A stretch of DNA of 64,000 bases from the NCBI GenBank assembly GCA_026874595.1, contig CM049314.1, forward strand, positions 2,317,318 to 2,381,317, in the 5' to 3' direction. Positions within the stretch are counted from its first letter, which is position 1; each line of letters opens with the position of its first letter. Below, piece after piece: positions 25,382 through 37,165 of this stretch. The position numbers and the translations under genes were made by a program. The DNA is from Sipunculus nudus. Lineage: Eukaryota > Annelida > Sipuncula > Golfingiida > Sipunculidae. The notes under the pieces are model-generated. The model had not been told where the DNA came from. It saw only the letters and a list, made by a program, of their open reading frames with translations, and made no database searches.

Positions 25382-27209
25382 TTTCCTGGAAGCATTCGGC
25401 GCAAACGCACATACAACTAAATACATACATTTTAAGCTGCATCAACGCTCGACATACAACAGACCACAATGAGGGCTTTAGCTAGCATGACATACTAACG
25501 CGTGGCCACGCGATACTAACGCGTGGGAACGAGATAATTATCGTGTGGCCACGAGATACTTTCGCGTGGGAACATGATAAAAAAAATCCGGGGGTCCTAT
25601 ACGAGCCACCGAACTAAGACCCACTATCCCTTATAAACATATTTAACAGATATTTCCCCAAATAAACTTTCTGTGAATGCATTGCCTGTTACATAAACAC
25701 CAGAGTGTTCCTTGTTTAAAAGAGATTTCGATTAACCTTATAGGACTCACCAAAAATGATACTGTTATAAGGAATCGCGGATCGTTTTATTTTTAGGGAA
25801 TGAGCTCAAAACCTTTAGTTTTGCCCATTCACTATGAGTGAAAAAAATCCAATCTTTAATATTACGAAAATGAATTATGAATTTCTCATTTACACTTTTT
25901 GTTCATTATGGATCACAGAAGTATTGAATTAAAGCAGAATTCCTTATTCTTCCTGCAAGCTGGAAATGTTATTTTTCGACCAATAAATTCAAGAAAAATC
26001 TTCCTCTTGGCCCAAACTTGTGTGGTGCAAGACTTAGTAGAACTATCTGTAGTGTTAAGTGACCTTCATTTTTCTCTTTGTTGTGTGTCATTTGGAGCTC
26101 CTGGTTCGTTCGGCCTTTCTTCAAAACTTCTTAGCGTACCACGTTTATTATATATGAATATTATCCATATCACCCTGACTGACAAGTAAATATCGTACCA
26201 TGGGATTTTTACGGGACTTTCTCAGTAGAAATACCATCGACGAGAATTTGTAAAATCTTTGAATCTTCTGTCCGTGTTTGCACTAAATCATCAATGAAGC
26301 TGACTTTCGAAATAACTGAATTATGATCACAGTAAATAGCCAGAGATGCATGACAGATGTACCCCTTATGTATATTTAGATTTCGACTTTATTGCCACAG
26401 TCAAACACCACAATGTCTAATATTATCGCCTTGTTGCGGGATTCTGAGTGACGTCCTGTGACCGTTTGGTAAATACTTATCTCCAGTTCCTTTAACGACT
26501 GATAACAAGTAAATCGTAGTGTTTAATACTTTGATCTAGGTAACACCTTGACCGGATCGATTTTATCGGGTGCTTCATACTAAAGATCGGGGTTAATTTA
26601 AAAATTTAAGCATATTTAATTTCTATCATCTGATATATTTTTACTTTCCGTAAATAAAGTTTCATTAAGGAATGGAAAGTGTTTTATCGATATCTGAATT
26701 AATCCGAACTGTTTGGAAAGTAGATATATCTACCTACCGATAAATAACACATTTTTCATTATTGGTATTTAAAGTTCACTTTTTAAATTATTTTTATAGA
26801 TTTGCAGGTCGACAAAAGCAGGGAGGGATAAAGGATCATGGTGAAAAGGCGTGGGGACAACCCGACACTCTGGCGTTGGTAAACATATTTTTATACTATT
26901 TTTACAACTCTTGCATTGAGAATATATAGAGTAGATAACGGTACAAGACGCAAACTTTGTTGTGTTGTATTAAGCGTATATTATTCTGCTTACCAGATTT
27001 TGTAGGTAGTGATTGTACTATTATACTCAGCTACCCGTGCGTCACACAAAGGTGCCATGCATGACATCGGTGTTGAAAGTTTGATGCGTGTACACACACT
27101 TCACTTGTATAAACTCGCAGATACACAGGCTAAAGATACACAGGCTAAAGATGTATATCCCGAGTTCCCATATACGAGTGAAGATGTTTATGCAAGGGAC
27201 ACACACACA
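25382..27209. other. Flank of the array; inverted motif block, no gene
   Basis: At 25496-25615 the alternating ACGCGTGG, CCACGCGATA and ACGAGATAATTA motifs reappear in inverted orientation relative to the array units, ending in TATACGAGCCACCG, the complement of CGGTGGCTCGTATA in the units. The rest is AT-rich. A short exon-like piece (26808-26878) has a TTTGCAG acceptor and a GTAAAC donor, but no clear partner. Confidence 0.5.
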
Positions 27210-27212
27210 AAT

Positions 27213-27215
27213 ATA

Positions 27216-27275
<60 letters not shown>
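27213..27275. repeat. (TA)n microsatellite, insertion site of the LTR element
   Basis: A TA run directly abuts the left LTR. A short TATATATAC tract abuts the right LTR, so the element integrated into a TA tract. Confidence 0.95.
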
Positions 27276-27280
<5 letters not shown>

Positions 27281-27651
27281 GAGATAACAACTCGGTTCGT
27301 TTGAATCTACAATTCTTAATTAATCTATTTATTGTAACAGGAAGGAAAAAAGGCTGACCACCTCTTTTACAGCATACCGGTGGTGCACATTAGTGCTCCA
27401 GTATGTAACAAAACCTTGATAGTTTGGCTCGCTTATGACAGACGGTTGGTCATGGCGCTCGATCTTAATGCTTGTAACAGAATGGCCAGCTACTGTAGTA
27501 GTCGCTGGCCTTGAAACATGATACATGTTGACATGTCAGCTGGCTGCTATCAAGCCCCTGGACCATATATGATAGCTGATACAATACAAAGTATAAACAA
27601 ACCTACAGAGTACATCAAGTTAATGTTGCTGTGTATTTTGACTTTGTTTCA
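27276..27651 (-). mobile_element. 3' LTR
   Basis: 376 bp, ending TG...CA (plus strand TGAAAGAG ... TTTCA). Similar to the 5' LTR, but it contains about 124 bp (27419-27542) that the 5' LTR lacks. Confidence 0.9.
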
Positions 27652-27668
27652 TCTTCCCCCCTTTTAAT
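27652..27668 (-). promoter_or_regulatory. Polypurine tract
   Basis: In minus orientation AAAAGGGGGGAAGA lies immediately before the 3' LTR start TGAAAC, the plus-strand primer site. Confidence 0.85.
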
Positions 27669-27943
27669 CAGGCAGCTCCGCCTGCCTAAAAGCCCTCGAT
27701 AACTAAATTCTTTATGAAATATATAGAAACAAAATGCAAATATAATAGATCAACTTTTGCTATACCTAAAGACATTGATAGGAGAACAAAAAAAAGTTAT
27801 GTAAACACATTAAACAGAGTCACATTGCCATATCAATCGATCAGGAAGAACTCGCAGTTCTGTGCGGTTCACGGTCTTCTCTTGTCCGACTCCATCTTGC
27901 CTCTTTATCTTATACGCCGCACCATTATATGGCTGCTCTAGGA

Positions 27944-29433
27944 TTATGTACGCTCTGACTCCCACATGTCCTGTATTTTATTTCTTCCTAAGCCATGCTT
28001 TCGTAACAGAACCCGAGTGCCCGTGGCTAGAATGGTTGCGTCAGCGTTACGATCATACCTGGCTTTTCTCTGTCTTGCATTCTCTGCTGCATTTTCACTG
28101 GCACGTTCCATAGCATCATTTATTCTCTCATAATGATCGGCTACCCAAGCATCGATGTTCCGATTTCGTAACTGAATGTTCATCACGTGGCTTCCTAACA
28201 AATGATCGATTGGAAGTGACGGTTCGCGCCCAAAGAACAATAAATGGGGTGAATAACTTGTCGCAGAATGTGGTGTTGCATTATATGCAAACAGCAGCTC
28301 AGGTAAAAACTCTGGCCATCGATACTTCTTCTCCTCTGGCAAGGTGCGTAATAAATCATGCATCGTGCGGTTAAACCGCTCAACTTTGCCGTTTCCTTGT
28401 GGATGAAATGGCGTAGTGTGTGATCTGTCGATGTCATAAATTTTACACAGTTCGGCGATAATATGACTTTCAAAGTTCCGCCCCTGGTCACTGTGAATCC
28501 GGCGTGGTATTCCATAGCGGAGAAACCATTCTCGGACTAATGTTTTTGGCACTGTGCGTGCGCGCTGATCTTTGGTGGGGACAGCGATGGTAAATTTACT
28601 AAATCAACAGACATTACTAGCACATTTTCGTATCCGCCGAGCCCTTGTTCTAGCAAGGTGTAATCTATTGCCACCACATCAAGTGGTCGGTTTGCTCGAA
28701 GGTGTTGCATCGATGCGGTTACACGCTTACCTCTTTTTGACACAATGCACCTTGTACATTGTGCACAATGTCTTTCCACATCTTTTCTCAATGTTGGCCA
28801 GTATGCACGCATTTGAATTAGGGAAGCAGTACTATCGATACCCTGGTGTCCCATGTCATCGTGCATTGCATTCAGAACTTGCTGTTTTAAGATTTGTGGA
28901 AGGAGTAGTTGCTCATAATCCCGTCCTTGTAGTTTAACCTTTCGATACCAGACCCCTTGGTGTTGCGTGACGCGATTCCAGGAGCGCAGATGTTTCCTGA
29001 CGTCTGTTTGTTCTTTAATCATTTGCCTCCGAGTGGGCAAATAACCCAGTTCTTTGAAATAGATGAGGCGTTTGATGGTGGGATCTTCCTTCTGTGCCCG
29101 TATCAATCCATCTATTGGTAGTGATGGTAAAGTCTTTGGCACATCGGTTTCTACTCTTTGTGATCTAGTCCTGACTTCATTTACACAAGTTTCTATCATA
29201 AAATTCTCTATTTGTTTTGACATGTTGGACGGAATGGGACTGCCACCCGCATTGTTCTCTAGCTGAGTTTGCACATCGATAATTTCCACGGTTACTTGCT
29301 CCATTGGGCAAACTTGATCAGACGTTGTACTTTCAATCGAATGTTTGCGTCTGGAAAGAGCATCTGCACTTGCATTTTCTCTCCCTGGCCTGAACTTTAT
29401 GTCAAATTGAAAAGTGCCAAATCGGCAACCCAT
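27944..29433 (-). pseudogene. Integrase, Ty3/gypsy
   Basis: Two overlapping open frames, 29433-28537 and 28552-27944, together cover integrase. The N-terminal zinc finger is seen in HDDMGHQGIDSTAS followed by CAQCTRC. The core aspartates lie in DVVAIDYTLLEQG and IHSDQGRNF, and the glutamate in HPQGNGKVERFNRTM. A single-base frame break lies at about 28590-28610, between the first and second core aspartates. The upstream part carries the linker after RNase H (FRPGRENASADALSRR). The C-terminal part is rich in basic residues. Confidence 0.9.
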
Positions 29434-29867
29434 CTCGTTTCTGTCGCACCTAAACGAGCTGTTGATTTCAAATAGGACAAGGGATTATTGTCTGTAAAAA
29501 CAGTAAAGAAAGAACCAATCAATAGATCTCTGAATTTCTCTGTGATCGCCCATTTGAGTGCAAGCAGTTCGAGTTTAGTGTTGGAGTAATTATCCATGTT
29601 ATTTTCATGTTTGTGAAGGGATCTGCTGGCATAGGCAATGACTACTTTCTGTCCATTCTGTTCTTGAGATAATTCGGCACCAAGACCTTCGTGACTAGCG
29701 TCCGTTTCCAGAAGATATGCTTTAGTAAATTCTGGATATCCAAGAACCGGGGCTGTGGTCAAACATGTCTTGACTGTATTAAACGCCTCCTCACATTCTG
29801 TGTTCCACGTTTGGTAAAACCACATTTGTTTCAACCCTTTTTCTTTTCTTGCATTTCCGTTGACCAC
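29397..29867 (-). pseudogene. RNase H domain of pol
   Basis: One open frame with the RNase H features of Ty3/gypsy: ECEEAFNTVKTCLTTAPVLG, LLETDASHEGLGAELSQ (catalytic Asp), YASRSLHKHENNMDNYSNT, ELLALKWAI and FTVFTDNNPLSYL. Upstream, 29868-30119 links it to RT in other frames, so at least one frameshift separates the two domains. Confidence 0.9.
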
Positions 29868-30119
29868 CCAACAACAAATTCAAAGATTTTACAATCTGTG
29901 CAAAATTCTTAATGAAACATCGGTAGTAACTTGCAAGCCCCAAAAAGCTGCGAAGTTCAGTGATGGTTTTAGGTGTTGGCCATTCACTTACTGCTTTGAT
30001 CTTTCCGGAGTCTGGGGAAACACCTTCTGCACCAACAACATGCCCCAGATAAGAGACGGACTTGTGTCCTACATGACACTTACTAGGTTTTACCTTTAAG
30101 CCGAGGTCACTGAGGCGGG

Positions 30120-30608
30120 TCAGACTTTGTCTAGTCGATTGGACATCTCTTCAAATGTCCTACCGAAGACAAGAATATCGTCCAAATAAACAAGAACCTG
30201 ATTAAAGTTCATATCACCAAGTCCCTTATCCATTAGCCGCATAAATGTGCCTGGGGCGTTGCATAATCCGAAAGGCATCCTCAGGAATTCATACAACCCA
30301 CCAGTGCCTACACGAAATGCAGTTTTTGGAATATCCTCTTGAGCCATTGGAATTTGATGATACCCATGTGCAAGGTCCAGTGATGAGAAGTAAGTAGCTC
30401 CATGTAATGCATTTAGAGCCTCTTCGATACGTGGCAGAGGATAAGCGTCTTTGATAGTTTTTGCATTCAGTTGCCTATAGTCCACACATATTCTCAATTT
30501 ACCATCTTTCTTTCTGACCAAATCCACAAGTGCAGCGTATGGGGAACAACTGGGTCTTATAATCCCTTGGTTCATTGCTTTTTCCAGTATTCGCGAACCT
30601 CCGCCCAC
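30120..30608 (-). pseudogene. Reverse transcriptase domain of pol
   Basis: One open frame with RT motifs in order: RICVDYRQLNAKT, YPLPRIEEALNAL, FSSLDLAHGYHQI, FRMPFGLCNAP-type (here FLRMPFGLCNAPGTF), and the catalytic YLDDILVF box. A one-base frame break near 30583 separates it from the upstream protease frame. The palm and catalytic aspartates are intact. Confidence 0.92.
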
Positions 30609-31762
30609 TGTGTCGGTGATATCATACGACGAGGAACCTTGATAGGTGACTCATCACTCAGTCGAATTTTGTGTTCGATGTCACTACAGAGTCCAACATC
30701 CTCATCATGTTTACTGAAAATATCAACGTGACGCTCAATGATTTGGGCTAACGATTCTTGTTGTGTCTGATTTAAGTCCTCATCGATGTCCATCTGAGAC
30801 AAGAGCTTCTCTAAATCAGTCCCTTCCATTTGGGACGGAGAAACCTGAGCTTCCTCTCGGCTAACGCGAGTAACTCTCACCGCTGAGGGCATATCGGCGG
30901 GTTCAACACTCGCTAACCGAATGCCAGGGTGAAGGTTAACATCACTCTCTGAGAAGTTGGTAACTTGAACCGGAATAGAGCCAGCCTTTCCAACATCCAC
31001 CACACACCTTCCTACCATCACACCACTTGGCAATGGGACCATTTCTGAACTTATTGACTCAACTATAGCTGTAAAAGTTATTGCTTGCCCACTAGCAGTC
31101 TGACCAATTATAACTTTTGTAGATCTTGCCGGAATCAATTCTGGTGCCTTTCCTGCGAGTCGAACATACGAAAATGATGGCGGTGAGGGGATGTCCACTT
31201 TAACTTCATACATTGACAATATATCAGCAAGTCCCAACTCCTCTGGTCTTACTTCATCTCGCCATATCTTTTTGATGTCTTGACCCAGCTGTTCTTTCAT
31301 CGCACGTAGAATGTTAGCACCAATTAAACCTGGTACGTCTTTACGACGTTCCCCTTGTTCTCCACATGGGTCATCCACGATGAGGAAGCCTAATTTACTG
31401 AAGGTACATTCCCCGACAGTTACGTCCAATTCAACATATCCGTGAAATGGAATTGGCAAGCCTTGTGTACTTGTCAATTTTATGTAGGAGGAAAATTCTT
31501 TCAACACTTCGTCATTCCAGTGTCTCTTAAAGAAGCTCATCGCAATTGTACTGACCGCAGCGCCAGTATCAATAAGGCATTTCGTCTCTACTTCTCCAAG
31601 TAAAACTGTCATGATGGGACATTCGCCAACTATTCTACTCATATCGGGTCGCTGGTTACATGTGGCGGTCCTGACCTGACCCTTGGCACAGGACCATCTT
31701 AGTTTGACGGTTCGGTTGTTTGTTGTGGGCAATCGCGTTGATAATGTCCCTTGCCTTGACAT
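30572..31762 (-). pseudogene. Protease and N-terminal pol
   Basis: A 396-codon frame whose protease active site is LIDTGAAVSTI near its start (about residues 64-74). A long linker follows, and it ends in the RT entry KVPRRMISP before the frame break. It overlaps the end of gag. Confidence 0.9.
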
Positions 31763-32604
31763 TTAAAACAGGTCACCTCGGATATTGGTCTCCTTTTTCT
31801 TGGCGCGACTGGTCTGTTGAATTGCCCATAAAACCTAGGGGGTAGCGCAGATGGCAGAGTTTGACCTTCTCGCATGGCCCTCACCTCAAGCGTCAATTCT
31901 TGTAACAGGGAGCTTTGGGCCTTGAGTACTTCATGAAGTGATGGCTCTGGGGACTGCTGTTCTACTGCTACTTTTTGTATAGCAACTGCACCAGTCTGCC
32001 CTTCTGGCCCAAGCCACTCTAAAGCAGCCGTCCTCATTTCGAAAAATGACATATCAGGACACTCCCTGTTAAGACGCCTCATCTCTCTCTTTAAGTCAGC
32101 TTGTTGGACAGGTTCAGCAAGCCGCTCTTTCAAAACCCCTTCATTCTGTTCACATTTGGAGGATCCTGATTCATTTTGATTGATCATGCGGTGCAAGCGA
32201 TGAAGCTCCAAAGAGCAACTTATCACCGATTGTCCAGGTTTCTGCACGTTACTATGAAATTGGCTTCGCAACTGGGCTTTGGTTTTATTCTATCCAAAAA
32301 CTGCTGTAATCACACTCAGAATTTTCTCCGTTTTCTCGTAACATGTTGGACCTCGGGCCAGCAGCTCCTCTCGTGCGTGCCCTTTTATATGTTCAAGAAG
32401 AAAACCGGCCTTTTCTCTCTCTGAGTGGAATGCTCTTGTGGCCAATCTCCCTCTAGCCTCACTGCACCAATCTTGCACATCCTCTTTTCCCGTAAAGGGT
32501 TGGAGTGGGGATGTCTGGTTCAAATACACAACTGGAACATTCTGATTTTTAAAGGACACTTCTTCATCCCCATCACTCACTGTTTCTTCTTTTTCCAAAG
32601 GCAT
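31699..32604 (-). pseudogene. Gag with CCHC zinc knuckle
   Basis: Two frames (ATG at 32604 to 32290, then 32271-31699) cover gag, with a stop/frame break near 32280. The first part is charged and contains a retrotransposon-gag-like block (GKEDVQDWCSEARGRL, EHIKGHAREELL). The second ends in a single zinc knuckle CFKCQGKGHYQRDC (C-x2-C-x4-H-x4-C) for RNA packaging. The true ATG is 25 codons inside the longer open frame. Confidence 0.85.
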
Positions 32605-32661
32605 CTTGCACCGAGGGGTCAGCCTTTTCCTTTTTTTTTCAAAGAGATTAATAAAAGCAGA

Positions 32662-32679
32662 TCCTGCCGACTGCGCCAA
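32662..32679 (-). promoter_or_regulatory. Primer binding site, tRNA-Ser-like
   Basis: Two bases inside the 5' LTR the minus strand reads TGGCGCAGTCGGCAGGAT. The complement ends CGACTGCGCCA, matching the acceptor end of an animal serine tRNA as I remember it. The tRNA identity is from memory. Confidence 0.7.
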
Positions 32680-32681
32680 AT

Positions 32682-32931
32682 GAAAGAGATAACAACTCGG
32701 TTCTTTTGAATCTACTATTCTTAAATCATCTATTTATTGTAAGAGGAAGGATAAAGGCTGACCACCTCTTTTACAGCATACCGGTGGTGCACATCAGTGC
32801 TCCAGTATGTAACAAAACCTTGGCTGCTATCAAACCCCTGGACCATATATGATAGCTGATACAATATGAAGTATAAACAAACCTACAGAGTACATCAAGT
32901 TAATGTTGCTGTGTATTTTGACTTTTTTTCA
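32682..32931 (-). mobile_element. 5' LTR
   Basis: 250 bp with the same TG...CA ends as the 3' LTR, but missing about 124 internal bases. Confidence 0.9.
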
Positions 32932-32944
32932 TATATATACACAC

Positions 32945-35554
32945 TTTAAATGTACTAAAGTCAGGCATACGAAAGGCTTTTGAATATGAAACTTTTTCTG
33001 TTAAATATGGTGGTAAAGAACTGTTTATCACTATTATTTATCGGACACCATATGCAAGCAACCACAGGGTTAGATCAGCTACACTCTTTAGTGAATTTCC
33101 TGACTTCGTATCGAATCTTCTAACGGACTACCAGAATATTATCATTGCCGGAGACTTTAATATACATTAAAATAGAACAGCTGATGTGGATACTGCTAGT
33201 TCAATGGAAGTAGCAGTAACCTTTGGATTGAAACAACAGGTACGTTCACCGTTCTAGGAATACACTTGATTTAATAGGTACCATGAAGGAATCACCAGTT
33301 GACTTGTCGATGCCAATTTCGACTTATTTCATTAATGATCACTGTTTTGTGAGTACGAAACTGTCTGTTTCTTAACCTGGTCTAGTTAGAAATCGAATTA
33401 AAACTAGGAACATGAATCGATGGACCTTTGGTTCATTTAGAAAATCTTTGCATAAGGTAGCGGCTAAGATTCTTGCTCTAAGTAACATCACTGATGCAGT
33501 GGATATATATCAGCAAGGTTTAACACGGGCACTAAATGGACATGCAGCCATCAGGGATAAAACAGTTACCATTTGAAATCGGGTGCCATGGTTTACCATT
33601 GATCTAAACAGAGTTCACAAATATGACCACTGTATAAAGGAAGGTCATAAAGCTAAGATCTTTTAGTTTTGGGGATGAAAACAAAATAGTATGGAACTGT
33701 TATACATGTACAAGGTATATGTTAGATGGGCTAAAAGCAATAACACAAATGACTTGATAATTACTGCGGAAGGTGACACAGGAAACCTGTTCTCCACCCT
33801 GGACAAACTGACGGGACAACTATATGGATACTCCCATGCCTGACGGTGAAGATCAAGACATCGGAGTCTCATTTGCCAATTTCTTCTATGAAAAATTCAT
33901 GAAAAAAGAAAAGTTGACCCATGTGTCAAATTTAATCCTTCAGTTAAGAGCTGCTCACCATTCGACTTTAATTACCATATTAACGAAGAGGAAATTCACA
34001 ATATCATCCAGGGAGCTATATAAGCCTACGACTTGCTCAAATGATCCGATCCCAAGTAGCATCGTGAAGACACAAAGTGATTTACTGTTGTCAGCGATAA
34101 CACATACATGTATAACACATCTATTGTAAATTTAATATTCAACGGTGGAGTATTTCCGGAAACTGTAATATCTGCGGTCATAGAACCAGTACTGAAAAAA
34201 GGAAGGGCCTTGACCTAGCCTCAGCCAATTACAGACCAGTCAGTAATCTGACATTTCTCTCCAAAATCATAGAGAAATCTCGGCAGTTCATTTCAACAGA
34301 CACATAAACAAGTCTCATCTACACTACCAAATTATCAAAGTGCATACAGGGCTGGATTAAGCATGGAAACGCTGCTGTTCCTAATATGTAATGATATTCT
34401 ATGGGATATGGAAAATCAGTGTATCACTTCAGTCGTAGCAATAGACTTGTGTGCTACTTTTGATACGGTTGACAATCTGTTTCGGGGTCACGGATAATGC
34501 GGCACAATGGTTTTCAACATATTTAAAGGACAGGAAGTTTACCGTTCAGATAAATGATAAACATTCACATCCAGTTGTTATTGATTATTCCATACCACAA
34601 GGATCAATACTTGGACCAACACTGTTCTCGTGTTATTGTAGTACTCTAGGCGATCTCGCCGAAAACAGGTCAGAATCGATATGGGGTTATGCGACTGACA
34701 GCACTTTTGTGGAAAAGTTTAAAGCTGTTGATCCTGACGCTGAGTTACATACATTGGACAAACTGGAAAAAGTGTCATTAGATGTTAAACATTGGATGAA
34801 TGGAAATTGGTTGAAAATGAATGATGCAAAAATAGAGTTTGTGGTCAACTCTTTGATTCAGCGGTCTAAGTGCATAAACCTAATGGATTTAAATTGGATA
34901 GTGAACTTTTACTACAAAAATGCAGCTTTGTGTAACATCAATAGAATCCGAAAAATTTCTATAGATACCTAACTCAGGGATATGGAAAGATTCTAGGATC
35001 GGCCACGGTTCTGTCATTGTTTGACTATGGAAACAGTCTTTTTTACGGGAGTACCTGATAACACGCCAAGACCTCTGCAGCTTCTTCCGAAGTATGCGGC
35101 CAAAGTCATAACAAACAAAAAGAAATTTTACACTGCAATGAAGCCTTGACACAATAACACTGGCTGCCAAATCGACCAAGACTCAGTTTGATACCTGCTT
35201 CTTGCTAACAAGTCCCTTCATAATATGGCCCCAGAGTACATGAGTCAGTTATTGAACTTTAAAAAGACAACTAGCGAACGAGAAAAATCAGTTGATAATA
35301 TACATTTAGAAGTACAATTTACCAAGAAAAACTTTTCATGATCGTTGTTCCATATATGATCTCCGGTCTTCAAGCAGTGTCAATAATTTTAAACAGAACT
35401 TGAAAACATCTATGTTTAAAGAGGTTTTTAACTAACGTAACTAAGTCTTGGTTAATATTGATTCATTGTTAAATTGTATCTCCTGAATGTTTTGTAACGT
35501 GCCATTGAAAGTTTTCTTTACTGTATTATGCGCAACATAAATGTGAATGTAATG

Positions 35555-35560
<6 letters not shown>
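32945..35560 (+). pseudogene. Degraded LINE (CR1/L2/Jockey-like) with endonuclease and RT
   Basis: In broken frames, the plus strand shows an AP-endonuclease end (ITIIYRTPYAS, NIIIAGDFNIH at about 33140-33170). The RT part has VIDYSIPQGSILGPTLFSCY at about 34575-34640, with the catalytic box altered to GYATDST. The typical LINE C-terminus is LLLANKSLHNMAPEYMSQLL near 35205 and NFKQNLKTSMFKEVFN near 35388. The tail ends GAATGTAATGTAAT into (TA)n. Many stops and frameshifts show an old, inactive copy. It abuts the right LTR of the Ty3/gypsy element, with only a short TA tract between. Confidence 0.85.
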
Positions 35561-35605
<45 letters not shown>

Positions 35606-35661
35606 GATGGCGAAAACTACGCTGTAAATTCACTGTAAATTTTCTGAGGGTAACTCTATCA

Positions 35662-35705
<44 letters not shown>

Positions 35706-35742
35706 GATACATAGTAACATTTCTTCGCTTTCTCCTCCGATT

Positions 35743-35786
<44 letters not shown>
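35556..35786. repeat. Three (TA)n microsatellites
   Basis: TA runs at about 35556-35600, 35664-35703 and 35745-35785, separated by unique sequence. Poly-YI open frames here are artefacts. Confidence 0.95.
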
Positions 35787-35788
<2 letters not shown>

Positions 35789-35869
35789 TTTGTGAGTGTG
35801 TGTAGATGGGGGGGTAAGGGTGTGTATGCATGCATGTGTTTGCTTATCATCCAAGATATACTATTTCAA

Positions 35870-36022
35870 TTACGGAGAGAGAAAGAAAGAGAGTGAAAGA
35901 GAGAGAAAGACAGAGGGGGGATGGGAGAGAAAGAGAGAATGAATTATAAATCAGCGATCACACCAATCCGTATTTTTTCTCAGTAACAGGTATATAGCAA
36001 TGCCAACTTCATTATTACTTAC
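35870..36022. repeat. GA-rich tract
   Basis: GAGA/GAAAGA-rich simple sequence (about 35875-35940), then AT-rich sequence leading to the donor of candidate exon B. Confidence 0.7.
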
Positions 36023-36087
36023 TGCGAGCTTTCCGACCTCTGGTCCGGCTCCAGGTTTGGCTCAGTTTTTTGTTCAAATTCGCCCAT
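36023..36087 (-). CDS. Candidate first coding exon B of the SLC16-like gene
   Basis: On the minus strand an ATG in good context (purine at -3, G at +4) opens 21 codons beginning MGEFEQKTEPNLEPDQRS and ends TCGCA|GTAAGT, a perfect donor. An in-frame TGA occurs 36 bp upstream, which supports this ATG as the real start. The exon leaves two bases and joins the exon at 8354 in frame (CA|G). The resulting acidic, unstructured N-terminus is typical for SLC16 proteins. The intron would be 27.7 kb and would contain exon A, the 1.13-kb array and the full Ty3/gypsy element. It could also be the first exon of a different minus-strand gene, since phase agreement alone has a one-in-three chance. Confidence 0.45.
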
Positions 36088-36982
36088 ATCCTTTGTCCCC
36101 TCCTTCAGAAACAAAATGGTTCAACCGAGGTTAGGTGAAGGAAATTATTACTGAATATACGCATTAGATGGTGGTCTACTCTGAGTCCGTATATAACACG
36201 TGCCAGCTAACAACACCCCTGGTTCAGCCCGTGGTTTATCACTACCAGTGTGTGTTGTAAAATAAACAACATCGCCATGGCTTGGTATGTTTCTTGTCAA
36301 GCTGTGGTAAACCGTAAGGTTATCAACCTTTCAATACCTGTGATTTTTTTTATGCCCAGATTTTGAAAAGTTTGTATAGAGAGCAACTCAGGCCAGACAA
36401 GAGATAACCTGATCAACGGTGACCGGACATTTCTGTGTGGTTTCATACTCCCATGCATGAGCTATGCTTGAGCAAGTATACCAGGGTGGTTTTGGGGTTG
36501 GGGGTTGCGAGTTGTGGATGAGAGTTGCGAGCAGGGCTTATGGTGCTATACGGGAAAGATCTCTCTGTACATATAGAGGGGAGGACGAAAGGTGTTCGGA
36601 GAAGTTTGCCACTAAATATATGGGGGGGGGGATATTTTGAGAGGATTCACCCCTGCATACTTACGTATAAGGGAAGGGGACTGTAAGAAGGGACCCGCCC
36701 CTGAAATAAATATAGTTGACAAAAGGTTATGGGAGGGAGCGGGTGTACCATTGATCTTTTTCTGGGTATCTTTCTTTTTTATTAAAAATGAATAGGTTCT
36801 CAAAAATGCTTTTCAGGATAAAATTAAATGCTTAATGGTATCTACTACTGTTTGTTACAAATAATATATAAAAAATATAAATAGTATGTTAAATTAAACA
36901 AACATCCTCACCCCGAAAGGTAAGATGATTTTTTATAGATTCATGAAATACCAAAACACTGCAAATGTTCAATATACATGTA
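36088..36982. other. Region upstream of candidate exon B, no gene recognised
   Basis: In minus-strand sense this is the promoter side of candidate exon B. It holds a G tract near 36622-36631 and purine-rich stretches. No other coding signal was recognised. Confidence 0.4.
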
Positions 36983-37165
36983 CAGTAAAACCTCGTTGTG
37001 TCGATCTCGCTTAAGTCGAATACCCCGCTTATGTCGAAGTTACAGACTCGGTATTCCGGACAACTCTAGTTAATTATTACCAAATAAAACCCGCTTGTGT
37101 CGAAGCTCGGATGTGACTAAGTTTTCTGAAGGTCGCTTCGACTTCGACACAACGAGGTTTCACTG
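36983..37165. mobile_element. 183-bp MITE, pogo/Tigger-like ends, TA target site
   Basis: The left end CAGTAAAACCTCGTTGTGTC and the right end (reverse complement CAGTGAAACCTCGTTGTGTC) form inverted repeats of 20 bp or more. TA dinucleotides flank both sides (36981-36982 and 37166-37167), consistent with a Tc1/mariner-type (pogo/Tigger) non-autonomous element. Confidence 0.85.

Larger units (their letters stand above)
27276..32931 (-). mobile_element. Complete Ty3/gypsy LTR retrotransposon, frame-broken
   Basis: A 5.66-kb element on the minus strand with both LTRs, a primer binding site, gag, protease, RT, RNase H, integrase and a polypurine tract in Ty3/gypsy order. Catalytic motifs survive, but several frameshifts interrupt gag and pol, so this copy is not autonomous. 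The element lies in a TA tract, and the duplication of the target cannot be delimited. Confidence 0.95.

Noticed and set aside
26808-26878. Possible second exon for the 37-codon array exon
   Set aside because: A phase-0 join hits a stop after seven codons and the donor is weak.
27270-32940. Exact target-site duplication of the Ty3/gypsy element
   Set aside because: Both flanks are TA repeats, so any 4-6-bp match is uninformative.
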